The notes under the pieces are model-generated. The model searched no databases and was not told the DNA's origin. It saw only the letters and a list, made by a program, of their open reading frames with translations. A program made the translations under genes and the position numbers. From NCBI GenBank assembly GCA_947085765.1, contig CAMTXZ010000201.1:1-16117 (forward strand): a stretch of DNA of 16,117 nucleotides, in the 5' to 3' direction. Of the stretch, positions 1-6,330 are shown piece after piece (position 1 is the stretch's first letter; each line of letters starts with the position of its first letter). The DNA comes from JAKFXL01 sp947085765 (GTDB taxonomy: Bacteria > Pseudomonadota > Gammaproteobacteria > Tenderiales > Tenderiaceae).

Positions 1-375
1 GTGGATGGTGATTTCAGCAGAATTACCAGTTATCGTTACCCTGATGAGCGAATGTATCAGTACTCGCTTGACGAGGCCCTGATGATGGGCAAGCCGATTG
101 TGCTGGAGTTTGCAACCCCCGGACATTGTACTGTTTGCGATGTGCAGTTACAGATGTTGAAAGGTTTGCTGGCTCAGTATGATGAAGAGGTAATATTCCT
201 TCACATGGATCAATACCAAAACGCCGAGGCGTTTAAGGCGTTTAAGGTGATGGGGGATCCTTGGACTTATATAATCGATGGTAACGGTAAGGTCCAGTAT
301 AAACAGGCGGGCAGAATGCTTTACGGTGAGCTTGAAGCTGCGATTAAGCGAGCGCTGAGTGTTGAGACGAGTTGA
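1..375 (+). CDS. Thioredoxin-fold protein, probably 5'-truncated by the window edge
   Basis: The reading frame is open from base 1, and the GTG there has no visible ribosome binding site, so the true start probably lies outside the window. The 124 visible residues have a thioredoxin-like pattern: a beta strand ending in FATPGHC, a CxxC pair at residues 43 and 46 (CTVC), a second strand (EVIFLHMD), a loop with a proline at residue 87 in the cis-Pro position (GDPWTY), and a final strand plus helix. The CTVC pair suggests a thiol-disulfide reductase, but the redox partner cannot be read from sequence. There is no membrane segment in the visible part. Its stop overlaps the next gene's start (TGATG), so the two are probably co-transcribed. 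A role in cytochrome or oxidase maturation is only suggested by the operons downstream. Confidence 0.75.
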   Translation: MDGDFSRITSYRYPDERMYQYSLDEALMMGKPIVLEFATPGHCTVCDVQLQMLKGLLAQYDEEVIFLHMDQYQNAEAFKAFKVMGDPWTYIIDGNGKVQYKQAGRMLYGELEAAIKRALSVETS

Positions 376-833
376 TGGCAAACAATGATGACTACCAACT
401 GCTGCCTGATAAGCGTGGTGCGGCTTGGGATTTGATGATGTACGTGCCGGTAGTGGTTGTGTTGGTCTCTTTTGCATTGCAGCTTTGGTATGGAGGCACC
501 TATAAAAACTTTGCGTATGTTTTGATTTTTGCGGCCACCTTTATTTTTTTTACTGGTGCAAACAGAATATTGGCAAGTCGCTTGATGGTATTGCCTGGGG
601 CGCCACGATCGTTGGAGCTAGATAAAAAATCAGTCACGATTGTGTTGAAAAATGATGAGCGTGTAGAGTTGGTGCGGGAGTTGCGTTATTTTTCCGACTA
701 TGCCGGTAAGTCATTTGGGCTGACTGGTGTGGATTTGTCGGGCAAGAAGCGCCAGTTTGTTTTTCACAAGGCACAGTTTGGCGAAGAGTCCAGGTTTACG
801 GGTATTAGGTCACGCTTGGCTGTCTACAAGTAA
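375..833 (+). CDS. Hypothetical two-helix membrane protein with small cytoplasmic domain
   Basis: This 152-residue protein starts at the ATG that overlaps the previous stop by one base (TGATG), so translational coupling is likely. A TTG one codon upstream is the only competitor. Near the N-terminus lie two hydrophobic segments (about residues 22-40 and 46-63, rich in V, L, F and A). A soluble tail of about 85 residues follows, with alternating strands such as SLELDKKSVTIVL and a repeated-turn pattern. That layout resembles PH-like or photosystem-assembly-type small membrane proteins. I do not recognise a specific family. It has no cysteine pair and no heme motif. It shares an operon with the thioredoxin-like protein, which is the only hint to function. 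Confidence 0.7.
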   Translation: MANNDDYQLLPDKRGAAWDLMMYVPVVVVLVSFALQLWYGGTYKNFAYVLIFAATFIFFTGANRILASRLMVLPGAPRSLELDKKSVTIVLKNDERVELVRELRYFSDYAGKSFGLTGVDLSGKKRQFVFHKAQFGEESRFTGIRSRLAVYK

Positions 834-860
834 TCTCTTTTGTACTATGGCTGTTTTGAT

Positions 861-1046
861 CTACCGTCGCCTTATAATATCCCAGGCCATAAGTGCCATA
901 ACTATGGCAGCGATTGTACAGCCTATTACAATAGCCGTGGTTTCCGTATTTGGGCTAACCAAGCCCCCTATAAACATGTGAATTGAATACCCAAAAACAG
1001 TCAATCCGGCTATTGCGGCGATTGAGTAAATAATAATTTCTTTCAT
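861..1046 (-). CDS. Small two-helix membrane protein
   Basis: This 61-residue protein has two predicted membrane helices (about residues 5-29 and 38-56). A short polar loop with SPNTE separates them, and the tail is WDIIRRR, as expected for an inner-membrane protein with a positive-inside end. The pattern (GYSIHMFIGGLVSP, then MAWDIIRRR) looks like a small conserved hypothetical family of gammaproteobacteria, from memory only. The start is an ATG, but no good ribosome binding site is visible, which lowers confidence. It converges on the preceding plus-strand gene with 27 bases between the two stops and no terminator hairpin there. No function can be assigned. Confidence 0.6.
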   Translation of the reverse strand: MKEIIIYSIAAIAGLTVFGYSIHMFIGGLVSPNTETTAIVIGCTIAAIVMALMAWDIIRRR

Positions 1047-1377
1047 AATTCTGGATTGCTCAACTGTTTGCGTATCGTGAGGATAGTTTATCGGGTTTTA
1101 CTGGTACTTTCATAGTGCGCTTAGAGTAAGTGGTGCGTGCCTTATGAGATTGTTTTGTTGTTGGTCAGAACTGTGGGGAGTACTGGGCGTTAAATCAATA
1201 TGGATTCTTCAAAAAAAACTTGACTGACTTTGTTTTACTATGCAAACATCGCCAGTCAGAGTTTGACTCTGTGAAGGTGGTTTATAGTCATGGAGCTTGG
1301 ATTGGGGATGGCTTCGAGGTCTAAATGATGCTAAAAAAATATTTTTAGTCTGTGAGTTCGTGAAATGGAGGGGAATC
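1047..1377. other. Gene-free leader region before the CcoN-like operon
   Basis: About 330 bases carry no convincing gene. This region must hold the promoter of the downstream respiratory operon, but I could not find a -35/-10 pair with acceptable spacing. The best is TTGACT at 1263-1268 with TATAGT at 1283-1288, only 14 bases apart. Two structured elements are present: an inverted repeat TGACTG (1221-1226) / CAGTCA (1253-1258), and an AT-rich palindrome at 1331-1348. No FNR/DNR-type site of the form TTGAT-N4-ATCAA was found. Confidence 0.5.
1331..1348. promoter_or_regulatory. AT-rich palindrome in operon A leader
   Basis: CTAAAAA (1331-1337) and TTTTTAG (1342-1348) form perfect 7-base arms around a 4-base spacer. 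The repeat lies about 18 bases upstream of the GGAGGGG ribosome binding site of the first operon A gene. It could be a regulator site or a weak leader hairpin; AT-rich palindromes also occur by chance. Confidence 0.35.
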
Positions 1378-1668
1378 ATGGTTAATAATCTGACGCCGGG
1401 TAAAACATTTATAGTTAGTTTGATCGCCGGTATGGTCACAGGCATGGGTAATGGGAGCGTGTTTGGTGCTGCTTTGATGTGCGCGCTCGGGCGTGCTCAG
1501 TTTGAAAACTGGGGCGGTTGGGGTAGTCAAGCGTATGATCCGACAACATTTCAGGGCTTCATTGACTGGTGTATGATTTTATTTGGCGTGGCATACGTCG
1601 CTATCATGATGATAGCTTTGAACCGTCACGGGGAGTTGGAAGCGGTGGCTACACGCAAAGCGCATTGA
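1378..1668 (+). CDS. Small two-helix membrane protein, first gene of the CcoN-like operon
   Basis: I place the start at the ATG at 1378 because a strong GGAGGGG ribosome binding site sits just upstream (1366-1372). The open frame extends further 5', but without such a site. The 96-residue product has a hydrophobic segment near residues 11-32 (glycine- and alanine-rich, with GMVTGMGNG). A polar, tryptophan-rich loop follows (WGGWGSQAYDP), then a second membrane helix around residues 61-81, ending in a charged tail. I recognise no family. It heads an operon with the CcoN-, CcoO- and CcoP-like genes, so it is probably an accessory subunit or assembly factor of that complex. The 82-base gap to the next gene is the longest in the operon. 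Confidence 0.8.
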   Translation: MVNNLTPGKTFIVSLIAGMVTGMGNGSVFGAALMCALGRAQFENWGGWGSQAYDPTTFQGFIDWCMILFGVAYVAIMMIALNRHGELEAVATRKAH

Positions 1669-1750
1669 TAGCTCGTGAGAGTATAAATACAATATGTATA
1701 TTTAGCTTTGCGTTAACTATGAAATTTTCAAGTTTTGGAGGGGTACGGTT

Positions 1751-1846
1751 ATGATGGTTATGATAGCGACAATCCTGGGGATTCTCCTTGCGCTCTCTAG
1801 TATGTGGTTTTCGTGGTATCTGTTGATGCCAGGTGAGCACGACTAG
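1751..1846 (+). CDS. 31-residue single-helix membrane peptide
   Basis: An ATG at 1751 opens a frame of 31 residues ending in TAG at 1844-1846, preceded by a strong GGAGGGGT ribosome binding site (about 1738-1745). The product is one hydrophobic helix (MIATILGILLALSSMWF) with a short polar tail, PGEHD. Tiny single-helix subunits are common in terminal oxidases (CcoQ and CcoH in cbb3 oxidases, CydX in bd oxidases), and the position just before the catalytic subunit gene fits such a role by analogy. The sequence itself matches none of those families that I can recognise. Strong translation signals and operon position are the evidence that it is real. Confidence 0.7.
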   Translation: MMVMIATILGILLALSSMWFSWYLLMPGEHD

Positions 1847-1901
1847 GTTTCTGAATAACGGCTTTTGGATTTGTTTGTACTATAAGGGGAGGTTGTAAGC
1901 C

Positions 1902-3308
1902 ATGTTTAAATATTTATTTGCGAAAAATGAGGATATTCCGCCAGGAACGTCGGCGGTCTATTTTGGTTTTTCCTCTATTCTCTGGTTTGTTATTGGGACT
2001 GGTTTGGGTTCATTTAATGCGGCCAAGTTAGCATTTCCAGACTTTGTAACAGGCAGCGAGTTTTTCTCGTTTGGCCACATGCGCCAAGTTCACGTGATGG
2101 CGGTGATTTTCGGTTGGATTTCGATGGCGTTTGCTATGGCGATGATGTACATCACGCCTGCGCTGGGAAATACAAAGCTCTGGTCAGAAAAACTGGGTGT
2201 CTGGAACTGTTTCTTGTGGAACTTTGGTCTCTCACTGGGTTTGACACTCTTATGGTCCGGTATGACCTCCGGTCGCGAGTACTCTGATTTTCCATGGTTC
2301 ATAGATCTGTATATCGCTTCATTCATTATGTTGCCTATGGCAATCAATGTATGGATGACAATCATCAAGCGCCGTACGCAGGGGATATATACAACCAACT
2401 GGTTCTTTGGCTCCGGTGTGTTTATGGTGACAATTGTCTTCATAGTGGGGAATAGTCCTGAGTGGTTCAACTTGACGGGTTTGAGCGAGGCTTATCTGAC
2501 TTGGTGGTTTGCCCATAATGTTTTAGGGCTGTGGATTACTCCGATAGCTGCCGCCATCGCTTACTACACTGTTCCGAAAGTGACAGGTAATCCGCTTTAC
2601 TCACATCGTATTGGGCATCTTCATTTTTGGTCAGTTGTAGTGTTTTACTCTACTCCGGCTGCTCATCATCTGATGTCTGCGCCTCTGCCTGAGTGGCTGA
2701 AATCCTTTGCATCAGTCGAGGGTGTCTTAATATTGGTGCCTGCAATAGCCTTTGTGTCCAACTTACTTCTGACTATGCAAGGTAAATGGCATATGTTTGT
2801 AGAAAATGTTGAGATTAAATTCACCATTACCGGTGTGTTGATGGCTATTCCTTTGAATATGCAGGGTGGTTTCCAGCAGACCCGTGCGATCAATTGGTAT
2901 GTGCACGGGACAGGCTGGATTGTTGCTCATGCGCATTTGGCTTTGCTGGGGTTCTCTACCTTCTTGGAGGCTGCTGCAGTTTACTACGGTCTTCAGACTA
3001 TCCTACGCCGTAAGCTCTTCTCTCTGGCGTTGGCCAACTTCCATTTTTGGTTCTTGCTGATTGGGTTCTCAATTTACTGGGTATCAATGACCATCGCGGG
3101 TCTGATTCAGGGTGCTGGTAAAATTTATGAAGTCCCTTACATCGACGTCGTAATTGCCGAGCATCCGTACATGATCGCTCGCTGGGTTGGTGGCACCATG
3201 GTGTTTACTGGTAACCTTGTATGGCTGTACAACATGTACATGACTGCCAAGGCCGGTACTGAAATACCTGAAGGTCGTCTGCCTCACGAACTGGCTTACG
3301 AACGTTAA
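1902..3308 (+). CDS. CcoN-like catalytic subunit of a C-family heme-copper oxidoreductase
   Basis: This 468-residue polytopic protein is a clear relative of CcoN, subunit I of cbb3 oxidase, which holds heme b and the heme b3-CuB centre. Ligands by alignment from memory: H64 (RQVHVMAVIF) and H345 for low-spin heme, H343 for high-spin heme (AHAHLA), and H205 (FAHN), H255 and H256 (AAHHL) for CuB. The helix VII tyrosine that cross-links to a CuB histidine in cbb3 oxidases is present as Y249, exactly eight residues after the H of HFW. CcoN-like GREYSDFPW (124-132) and HFW motifs also match. Differences: the helix IX FEGP region of CcoN reads MQGG (Q321 for glutamate), and YSYRL reads YSHRI. The ribosome binding site AAGGGGAGG (1884-1892) supports the start. 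It could be an oxygen reductase or a cbb3-derived nitric oxide reductase. Confidence 0.9.
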   Translation: MFKYLFAKNEDIPPGTSAVYFGFSSILWFVIGTGLGSFNAAKLAFPDFVTGSEFFSFGHMRQVHVMAVIFGWISMAFAMAMMYITPALGNTKLWSEKLGVWNCFLWNFGLSLGLTLLWSGMTSGREYSDFPWFIDLYIASFIMLPMAINVWMTIIKRRTQGIYTTNWFFGSGVFMVTIVFIVGNSPEWFNLTGLSEAYLTWWFAHNVLGLWITPIAAAIAYYTVPKVTGNPLYSHRIGHLHFWSVVVFYSTPAAHHLMSAPLPEWLKSFASVEGVLILVPAIAFVSNLLLTMQGKWHMFVENVEIKFTITGVLMAIPLNMQGGFQQTRAINWYVHGTGWIVAHAHLALLGFSTFLEAAAVYYGLQTILRRKLFSLALANFHFWFLLIGFSIYWVSMTIAGLIQGAGKIYEVPYIDVVIAEHPYMIARWVGGTMVFTGNLVWLYNMYMTAKAGTEIPEGRLPHELAYER

Positions 3309-3334
3309 CAGCATTAGTAGGGGAGGGTTTTAAA

Positions 3335-4285
3335 ATGGCTTTTAGAGAATATAAAATCGGGGCGCGGTTGTTCGGGGTGGCTCTTGGTGGCTCTATGGTG
3401 ATTACGTTGTATTTTCCAACCGTAAACATGACATCAGTTGCCGTTACTGAGATTGGTCTGAAAAAGCAGCTTTCTTATGGTCGTATCAGTGGGTTTTCGT
3501 ATGAGGATCCATTCCTGAGGGGGGAAGGTAAACCGAAGACGGTAACGCTGAATAAAGATCCAAAAACTGGCGCGGAAATAGAGCCGATTGAGGCTTATGT
3601 TTTTGAGCCTGGAGTTCCATTTCCCAGCGGGATTAATCATCCTCGCACCTTGGGAGCAGGGATTGCTCAGTTGAGTATAGATAAAGGCATGATTAACGAG
3701 GCCAACAATAAAGCTGGCGCAGTTTTTGTTGTTAGTCGTGGCACCAGCAAGGGTGAGACTGTTACTTATATCGAAAATGCCAGTGCAACACGTGGCTGGC
3801 AGCCTAGTGATGTTCTTACAACGGCAGGTGATGCCAATACCAAATTGATTGGTTCAGGTAAAGTCATGTTTGTTAAAGAGGGCTGCTGGTGGTGTCATAC
3901 ATTGTTACCTGAGCAGACTCAGGATTGGCAGTATTTTGGTATCCCACCGCGTTTAGGTGACTTTAATGGTGAGTCTCCCACAGCGTTCGGTTCTGATCGT
4001 AAGGCTCCTGATTTGTTGCACGTGGGTTCACGTAACTCATCTAAAGAGTGGATGATGATGCACTTTTTCAACCCACGTTTGGTTCAGCCACATTCGATCA
4101 TGCCGCGATATGACTATCTATGGGGTGAGAAAGATGCTTCTGGAAAAAATATTGATTATTCCGCCTGGAGAACTGCATACACTGAGTATCAGCAAGGTAA
4201 GAGTATCTATCCTCCAGAAGTGCCCAACTACGCATCTGAAAGTCAGATTCGTTACCTCATAGACTTTGTCTTAAGCCTTAAGTAA
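3335..4285 (+). CDS. CcoO-like membrane-anchored monoheme cytochrome c with an insertion
   Basis: This 316-residue partner of the CcoN-like subunit carries electrons to it on the periplasmic side. An N-terminal membrane anchor (about residues 8-28) is followed by a periplasmic part. The heme site is CWWCH at 184-188, within the CcoO-like context KEGCWWCHT. The conserved CcoO segment APDLLHVG (224-231), NPRLVQP and SIMPRY (M256, probable axial ligand) follow. In ordinary CcoO the heme site comes within about 70 residues of the start; here an extra stretch of roughly 110 residues (about 50-165), with a beta-rich look and no cysteines, separates anchor and heme domain. The ribosome binding site GGGGAGGG lies at 3320-3327, and 26 bases separate the gene from the previous stop. 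It is CcoO-related, but not a standard CcoO. Confidence 0.88.
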   Translation: MAFREYKIGARLFGVALGGSMVITLYFPTVNMTSVAVTEIGLKKQLSYGRISGFSYEDPFLRGEGKPKTVTLNKDPKTGAEIEPIEAYVFEPGVPFPSGINHPRTLGAGIAQLSIDKGMINEANNKAGAVFVVSRGTSKGETVTYIENASATRGWQPSDVLTTAGDANTKLIGSGKVMFVKEGCWWCHTLLPEQTQDWQYFGIPPRLGDFNGESPTAFGSDRKAPDLLHVGSRNSSKEWMMMHFFNPRLVQPHSIMPRYDYLWGEKDASGKNIDYSAWRTAYTEYQQGKSIYPPEVPNYASESQIRYLIDFVLSLK

Positions 4286-4299
4286 AAGGGGATTTAACT

Positions 4300-4929
4300 A
4301 TGGCATGGAAATTAGATAAACCGCTTCATTCACTGTCGGATGCAGAGCAAAACAAGAGAGCTTGTGATGTATGGGAAGGTGAGAGCCTTGGGGGTATTGC
4401 TGAAAACAACAATCGTGTTCCTCGAGCTGTTATCTGGTTGATGGCGATGACTATTGTTACCGCATTTGCTGTTACCAATCCTCTCTGGGGACAGCGTCCA
4501 ACAGCATCTTTGTATATTGATTATGCAAAGCTGATGGATTCCCCACAGGTACAAGCCATTCCGACGGACAAGGGCAAGATGGAGTACCTTGTTAACAATG
4601 CCAAGTCCAATGATTCAAGAACTCAAGGGCTTTTGGAGCGTCACCCATTGACTATGGATGATTTGCGTGCAATTCAAAGTCAGATTCTTGAGTTGGGAAA
4701 TAAAGGTGTAGATCTTGAAGAGTACACCGTCATCGGACCCTATGTTCAGCTGGCTAACTTTGAAGGTGAGATGAAAGCTGATGGCACACAATCACGCAAG
4801 CAGCCGTTCTGGGATAAAGGTTATACAATTGATATATTCTATGTGACCTACTTCTGTATTGCCATGTTGATAGTGATTAAACGTTTGCCGGACTATAGCT
4901 GGAAGCCAGATCATAGTGTTGCCCATTAA
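4300..4929 (+). CDS. CcoP-like membrane protein lacking the cytochrome c domains
   Basis: The N-terminal part resembles the N-terminal domain of CcoP/FixP, with the order tryptophan-acid-glycine, then GI.E.NN, then PR directly before the first membrane helix (WEGESLGGIAENNNRVPR, about residues 25-42). Helix 1 spans about 43-62. A periplasmic segment of about 115 residues follows, then a second helix (about 177-194) and a short cytoplasmic tail. CcoP normally carries two CxxCH heme sites; here there is none, and only two scattered cysteines (C22, C186). The protein is 209 residues against about 300 for CcoP. It follows the CcoO-like gene as CcoP would, with AAAGGGGA in the 14-base gap. I infer a structural subunit whose electron-carrier role has moved to the cytochrome in the next operon. 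The relation to CcoP is moderately sure. Confidence 0.75.
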   Translation: MAWKLDKPLHSLSDAEQNKRACDVWEGESLGGIAENNNRVPRAVIWLMAMTIVTAFAVTNPLWGQRPTASLYIDYAKLMDSPQVQAIPTDKGKMEYLVNNAKSNDSRTQGLLERHPLTMDDLRAIQSQILELGNKGVDLEEYTVIGPYVQLANFEGEMKADGTQSRKQPFWDKGYTIDIFYVTYFCIAMLIVIKRLPDYSWKPDHSVAH

Positions 4930-4951
4930 ATAAATACAAAGGAGCTAAGTC

Positions 4952-5077
4952 ATGATTGATATTGATAATCCCCCTCTGGTTTTGCTGGGAGTTATTATAG
5001 TGGTGTTTGTTGCACCCTTTATCTACAGTTTTTTCATTGATGGATACGATAAAGGCAAGTCACAGATCAAATCGTAG
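4952..5077 (+). CDS. 41-residue single-helix membrane peptide
   Basis: An ATG at 4952 with an AAGGAG ribosome binding site (4939-4944) opens a 41-residue frame ending in TAG at 5075-5077. The peptide has an acidic start (MIDIDNPP), one hydrophobic helix (about residues 9-29, rich in V, L and I) and a basic tail (YDKGKSQIKS). It is the last gene before a strong terminator, so it belongs to the CcoN-like operon. Size and layout recall CcoQ, the small fourth subunit of cbb3 oxidases, but I see no CcoQ sequence signature and the position differs (ccoQ usually lies between ccoO and ccoP). A small accessory subunit is the likeliest role. Confidence 0.75.
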   Translation: MIDIDNPPLVLLGVIIVVFVAPFIYSFFIDGYDKGKSQIKS

Positions 5078-5126
5078 TCCACTATTAGTGAGGATTTTGT
5101 TGCTCTCACGGTAAGTAACTCATTTC

Positions 5127-5154
5127 AATGCCGCTCTCTGAGCGGCATTTTTTT
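5127..5154 (+). terminator. Rho-independent terminator of operon A
   Basis: Perfect 10-base arms AATGCCGCTC (5127-5136) and GAGCGGCATT (5140-5149) flank a 3-base loop and run into a series of T (5148-5154). It lies 50 bases after the stop of the last operon A gene and separates the two respiratory operons. Confidence 0.93.
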
Positions 5155-5157
5155 ATG

Positions 5158-5163
5158 TATAAT
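5158..5163 (+). promoter_or_regulatory. Possible -10 element of operon B
   Basis: TATAAT lies directly after the operon A terminator and about 70 bases before the first operon B start. No recognisable -35 hexamer lies 16-18 bases upstream, where the terminator stem sits, so an activator would be needed if this is the real promoter. It is listed because operon B needs a promoter in this short gap. Confidence 0.3.
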
Positions 5164-5174
5164 GAGTTAGTTTT

Positions 5175-5213
5175 ACTTAACGCTTAGCTTTGAGAGTGTT
5201 AAGTTACAGTAAC
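5175..5213 (+). promoter_or_regulatory. Inverted repeats in the operon B leader
   Basis: Two symmetric elements lie just before the ribosome binding site. ACTTAACGCT (5175-5184) pairs with AGTGTTAAGT (5195-5204) as a 10-base stem with one G-T pair and a 10-base loop. The second arm overlaps a short palindrome, GTTAC-A-GTAAC (5203-5213). They could be a leader hairpin, a regulator binding site, or both. Confidence 0.4.
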
Positions 5214-5231
5214 GTCAGGAGGTGGAGTGCA

Positions 5232-5543
5232 ATGATAGTATTGTCCAGTATCGCCTCTACCACCGCAGGTTCGATCACCGACGGTCAATGGGGAGTGGAA
5301 GGTCTTTATAGTCAGCAGTTTAGTGTGGGTATATTTGTTTTTTTAATGATCAGTATTGTGGTGTTTACGATCATTGTCATAAAGTTCATGCTCAGTGGTT
5401 CAGGTAGTAGTGCTATTGTTGGCAGCAAGCCTACTAAAAAACTTAAGACTGGCGAAAAGATTATGTTTTTCTGGATTTTTCTCGGTATCGCGGGGGCGGT
5501 TGTTATGGCAGCTATGCAGTTGCTCCAAGGCTATCTTTTCTAA
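5232..5543 (+). CDS. Two-helix membrane protein, first gene of operon B
   Basis: The start is placed at the ATG at 5232 because AGGAGGT (5217-5223) sits 8 bases upstream; a longer frame from 5190 would run through the leader inverted repeats. The 103-residue product begins with a polar, possibly periplasmic segment (TTAGSITDGQWGVEGLYSQQ). Two membrane helices follow, about residues 31-53 and 77-97, joined by a basic cytoplasmic loop (SKPTKKLKTGEK). There are no metal or heme motifs. The layout resembles small accessory subunits of heme-copper oxidases, but I recognise no family. Twelve bases separate it from the CcoS-like gene, so it is surely co-transcribed with it. Confidence 0.78.
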   Translation: MIVLSSIASTTAGSITDGQWGVEGLYSQQFSVGIFVFLMISIVVFTIIVIKFMLSGSGSSAIVGSKPTKKLKTGEKIMFFWIFLGIAGAVVMAAMQLLQGYLF

Positions 5544-5555
5544 AGGAGTGCGGAT

Positions 5556-5816
5556 ATGAACATGGATAATTGGCAGGATGGATGGACCATCTATATATGG
5601 TTGATCGCTGGTGCATTGATTATTCTGGCGGCTATTGCTGCTTTGCGCTGGGCTAGTAAAAATGAACAGTTTGATGAAGATATCAAATACTTGGTATTTG
5701 ATGAAAATGATAAGGATAAAATGTCACCCGAAGAGTTCAAGAAGAGTCAAGAGGTGATGAAGGCGCAGATGCTTAGTCGTGAAAAATTTTTGAAAGAGAA
5801 GCAGGAAAATCGTTAA
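5556..5816 (+). CDS. CcoS-like small membrane protein
   Basis: This 86-residue protein has one N-terminal helix (about residues 10-30) followed by WASKNEQFDEDIKYLVFDEND (residues 32-52 in essence). This matches the CcoS pattern: a tryptophan-alanine after the helix, then Q-[FY]-D-[DE], then a hydrophobic residue cluster ending in FDxxD. CcoS is needed for cofactor insertion into cbb3 oxidases. An extra charged tail of about 30 residues (SPEEFKKSQEV and onward), probably helical, is longer than in ordinary CcoS. The ribosome binding site AAGGAG lies at 5543-5548. Its presence links operon B to the CcoN-like enzyme of operon A as an assembly or accessory factor. The relation is recognisable but distant. 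Confidence 0.65.
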   Translation: MNMDNWQDGWTIYIWLIAGALIILAAIAALRWASKNEQFDEDIKYLVFDENDKDKMSPEEFKKSQEVMKAQMLSREKFLKEKQENR

Positions 5817-5820
5817 AGCA

Positions 5821-6330
5821 ATGCGAAAAGGTGAGAAGGGTATACTGGTCGCGATTGTGACAATTGTTGTGATATTTGCGGGTATTAATATATATCGTCA
5901 GGGGCAGGATAAGACGCCCGATAAGGGGATTCCGTTTTATAGTACTGCCTCTCCTGAGTTGCGGGATCAAGGCGCAGAGCTGACGCGTAAATTAGAGTGC
6001 CGACAATGCCATTCAATTTGGGGGGTGCGTAATGCTATGCAGTCTGTACCTTCTCCTTCACTGGATGGCATTGGGGCGTTGTATGATGAACAATGGTTTT
6101 ACAGTTATTTATCAGCGGCGGATCCACAATCGATAGTGCCCTCGCGCCTTAAAGCCGAATATAAAATGCCCTCTTATGCTCATCTTCCAGAGACCGAGCG
6201 GCGTACTCTGGCGATGTACCTGGCTAGCCTGAAGGTTGAGGATTGGTATCTGCCTGAAGTTCGCAAGGCTGAGTATGAAAAATTGACCGGCCAAGCGTTT
6301 AAGGATGATGATAACAGTGCCCATAAGTAG
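5821..6330 (+). CDS. Membrane-anchored monoheme cytochrome c
   Basis: This 169-residue protein has an uncleaved-looking N-terminal anchor (about residues 7-26) and a periplasmic class I cytochrome c domain. Heme attachment is CRQCH at 60-64, and M116 in YKMPSYAHL is the probable axial methionine. The segment between them (SPSLDGIG, EQWFYSYL, DPQSIVPSRLK) is typical of small respiratory cytochromes and somewhat like the CcoO heme domain. It probably feeds electrons to the CcoN/CcoO-like complex, taking the place of the heme domains missing from the CcoP-like protein; that is inference. The ribosome binding site is weak, and it follows the CcoS-like stop by 4 bases, so coupling is likely. Its end overlaps the next gene by 26 bases. 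Confidence 0.88.
   Translation: MRKGEKGILVAIVTIVVIFAGINIYRQGQDKTPDKGIPFYSTASPELRDQGAELTRKLECRQCHSIWGVRNAMQSVPSPSLDGIGALYDEQWFYSYLSAADPQSIVPSRLKAEYKMPSYAHLPETERRTLAMYLASLKVEDWYLPEVRKAEYEKLTGQAFKDDDNSAHK

Noticed and set aside
1220..1241. Sigma-70 promoter TTGACT ... TACTAT before operon A
   Set aside because: The spacing between hexamers is only 10 bases.
1297..1377. Upstream extension of the first operon A gene
   Set aside because: The extension lacks a ribosome binding site and spans the AT-rich palindrome, whereas the ATG at 1378 has a strong GGAGGGG.
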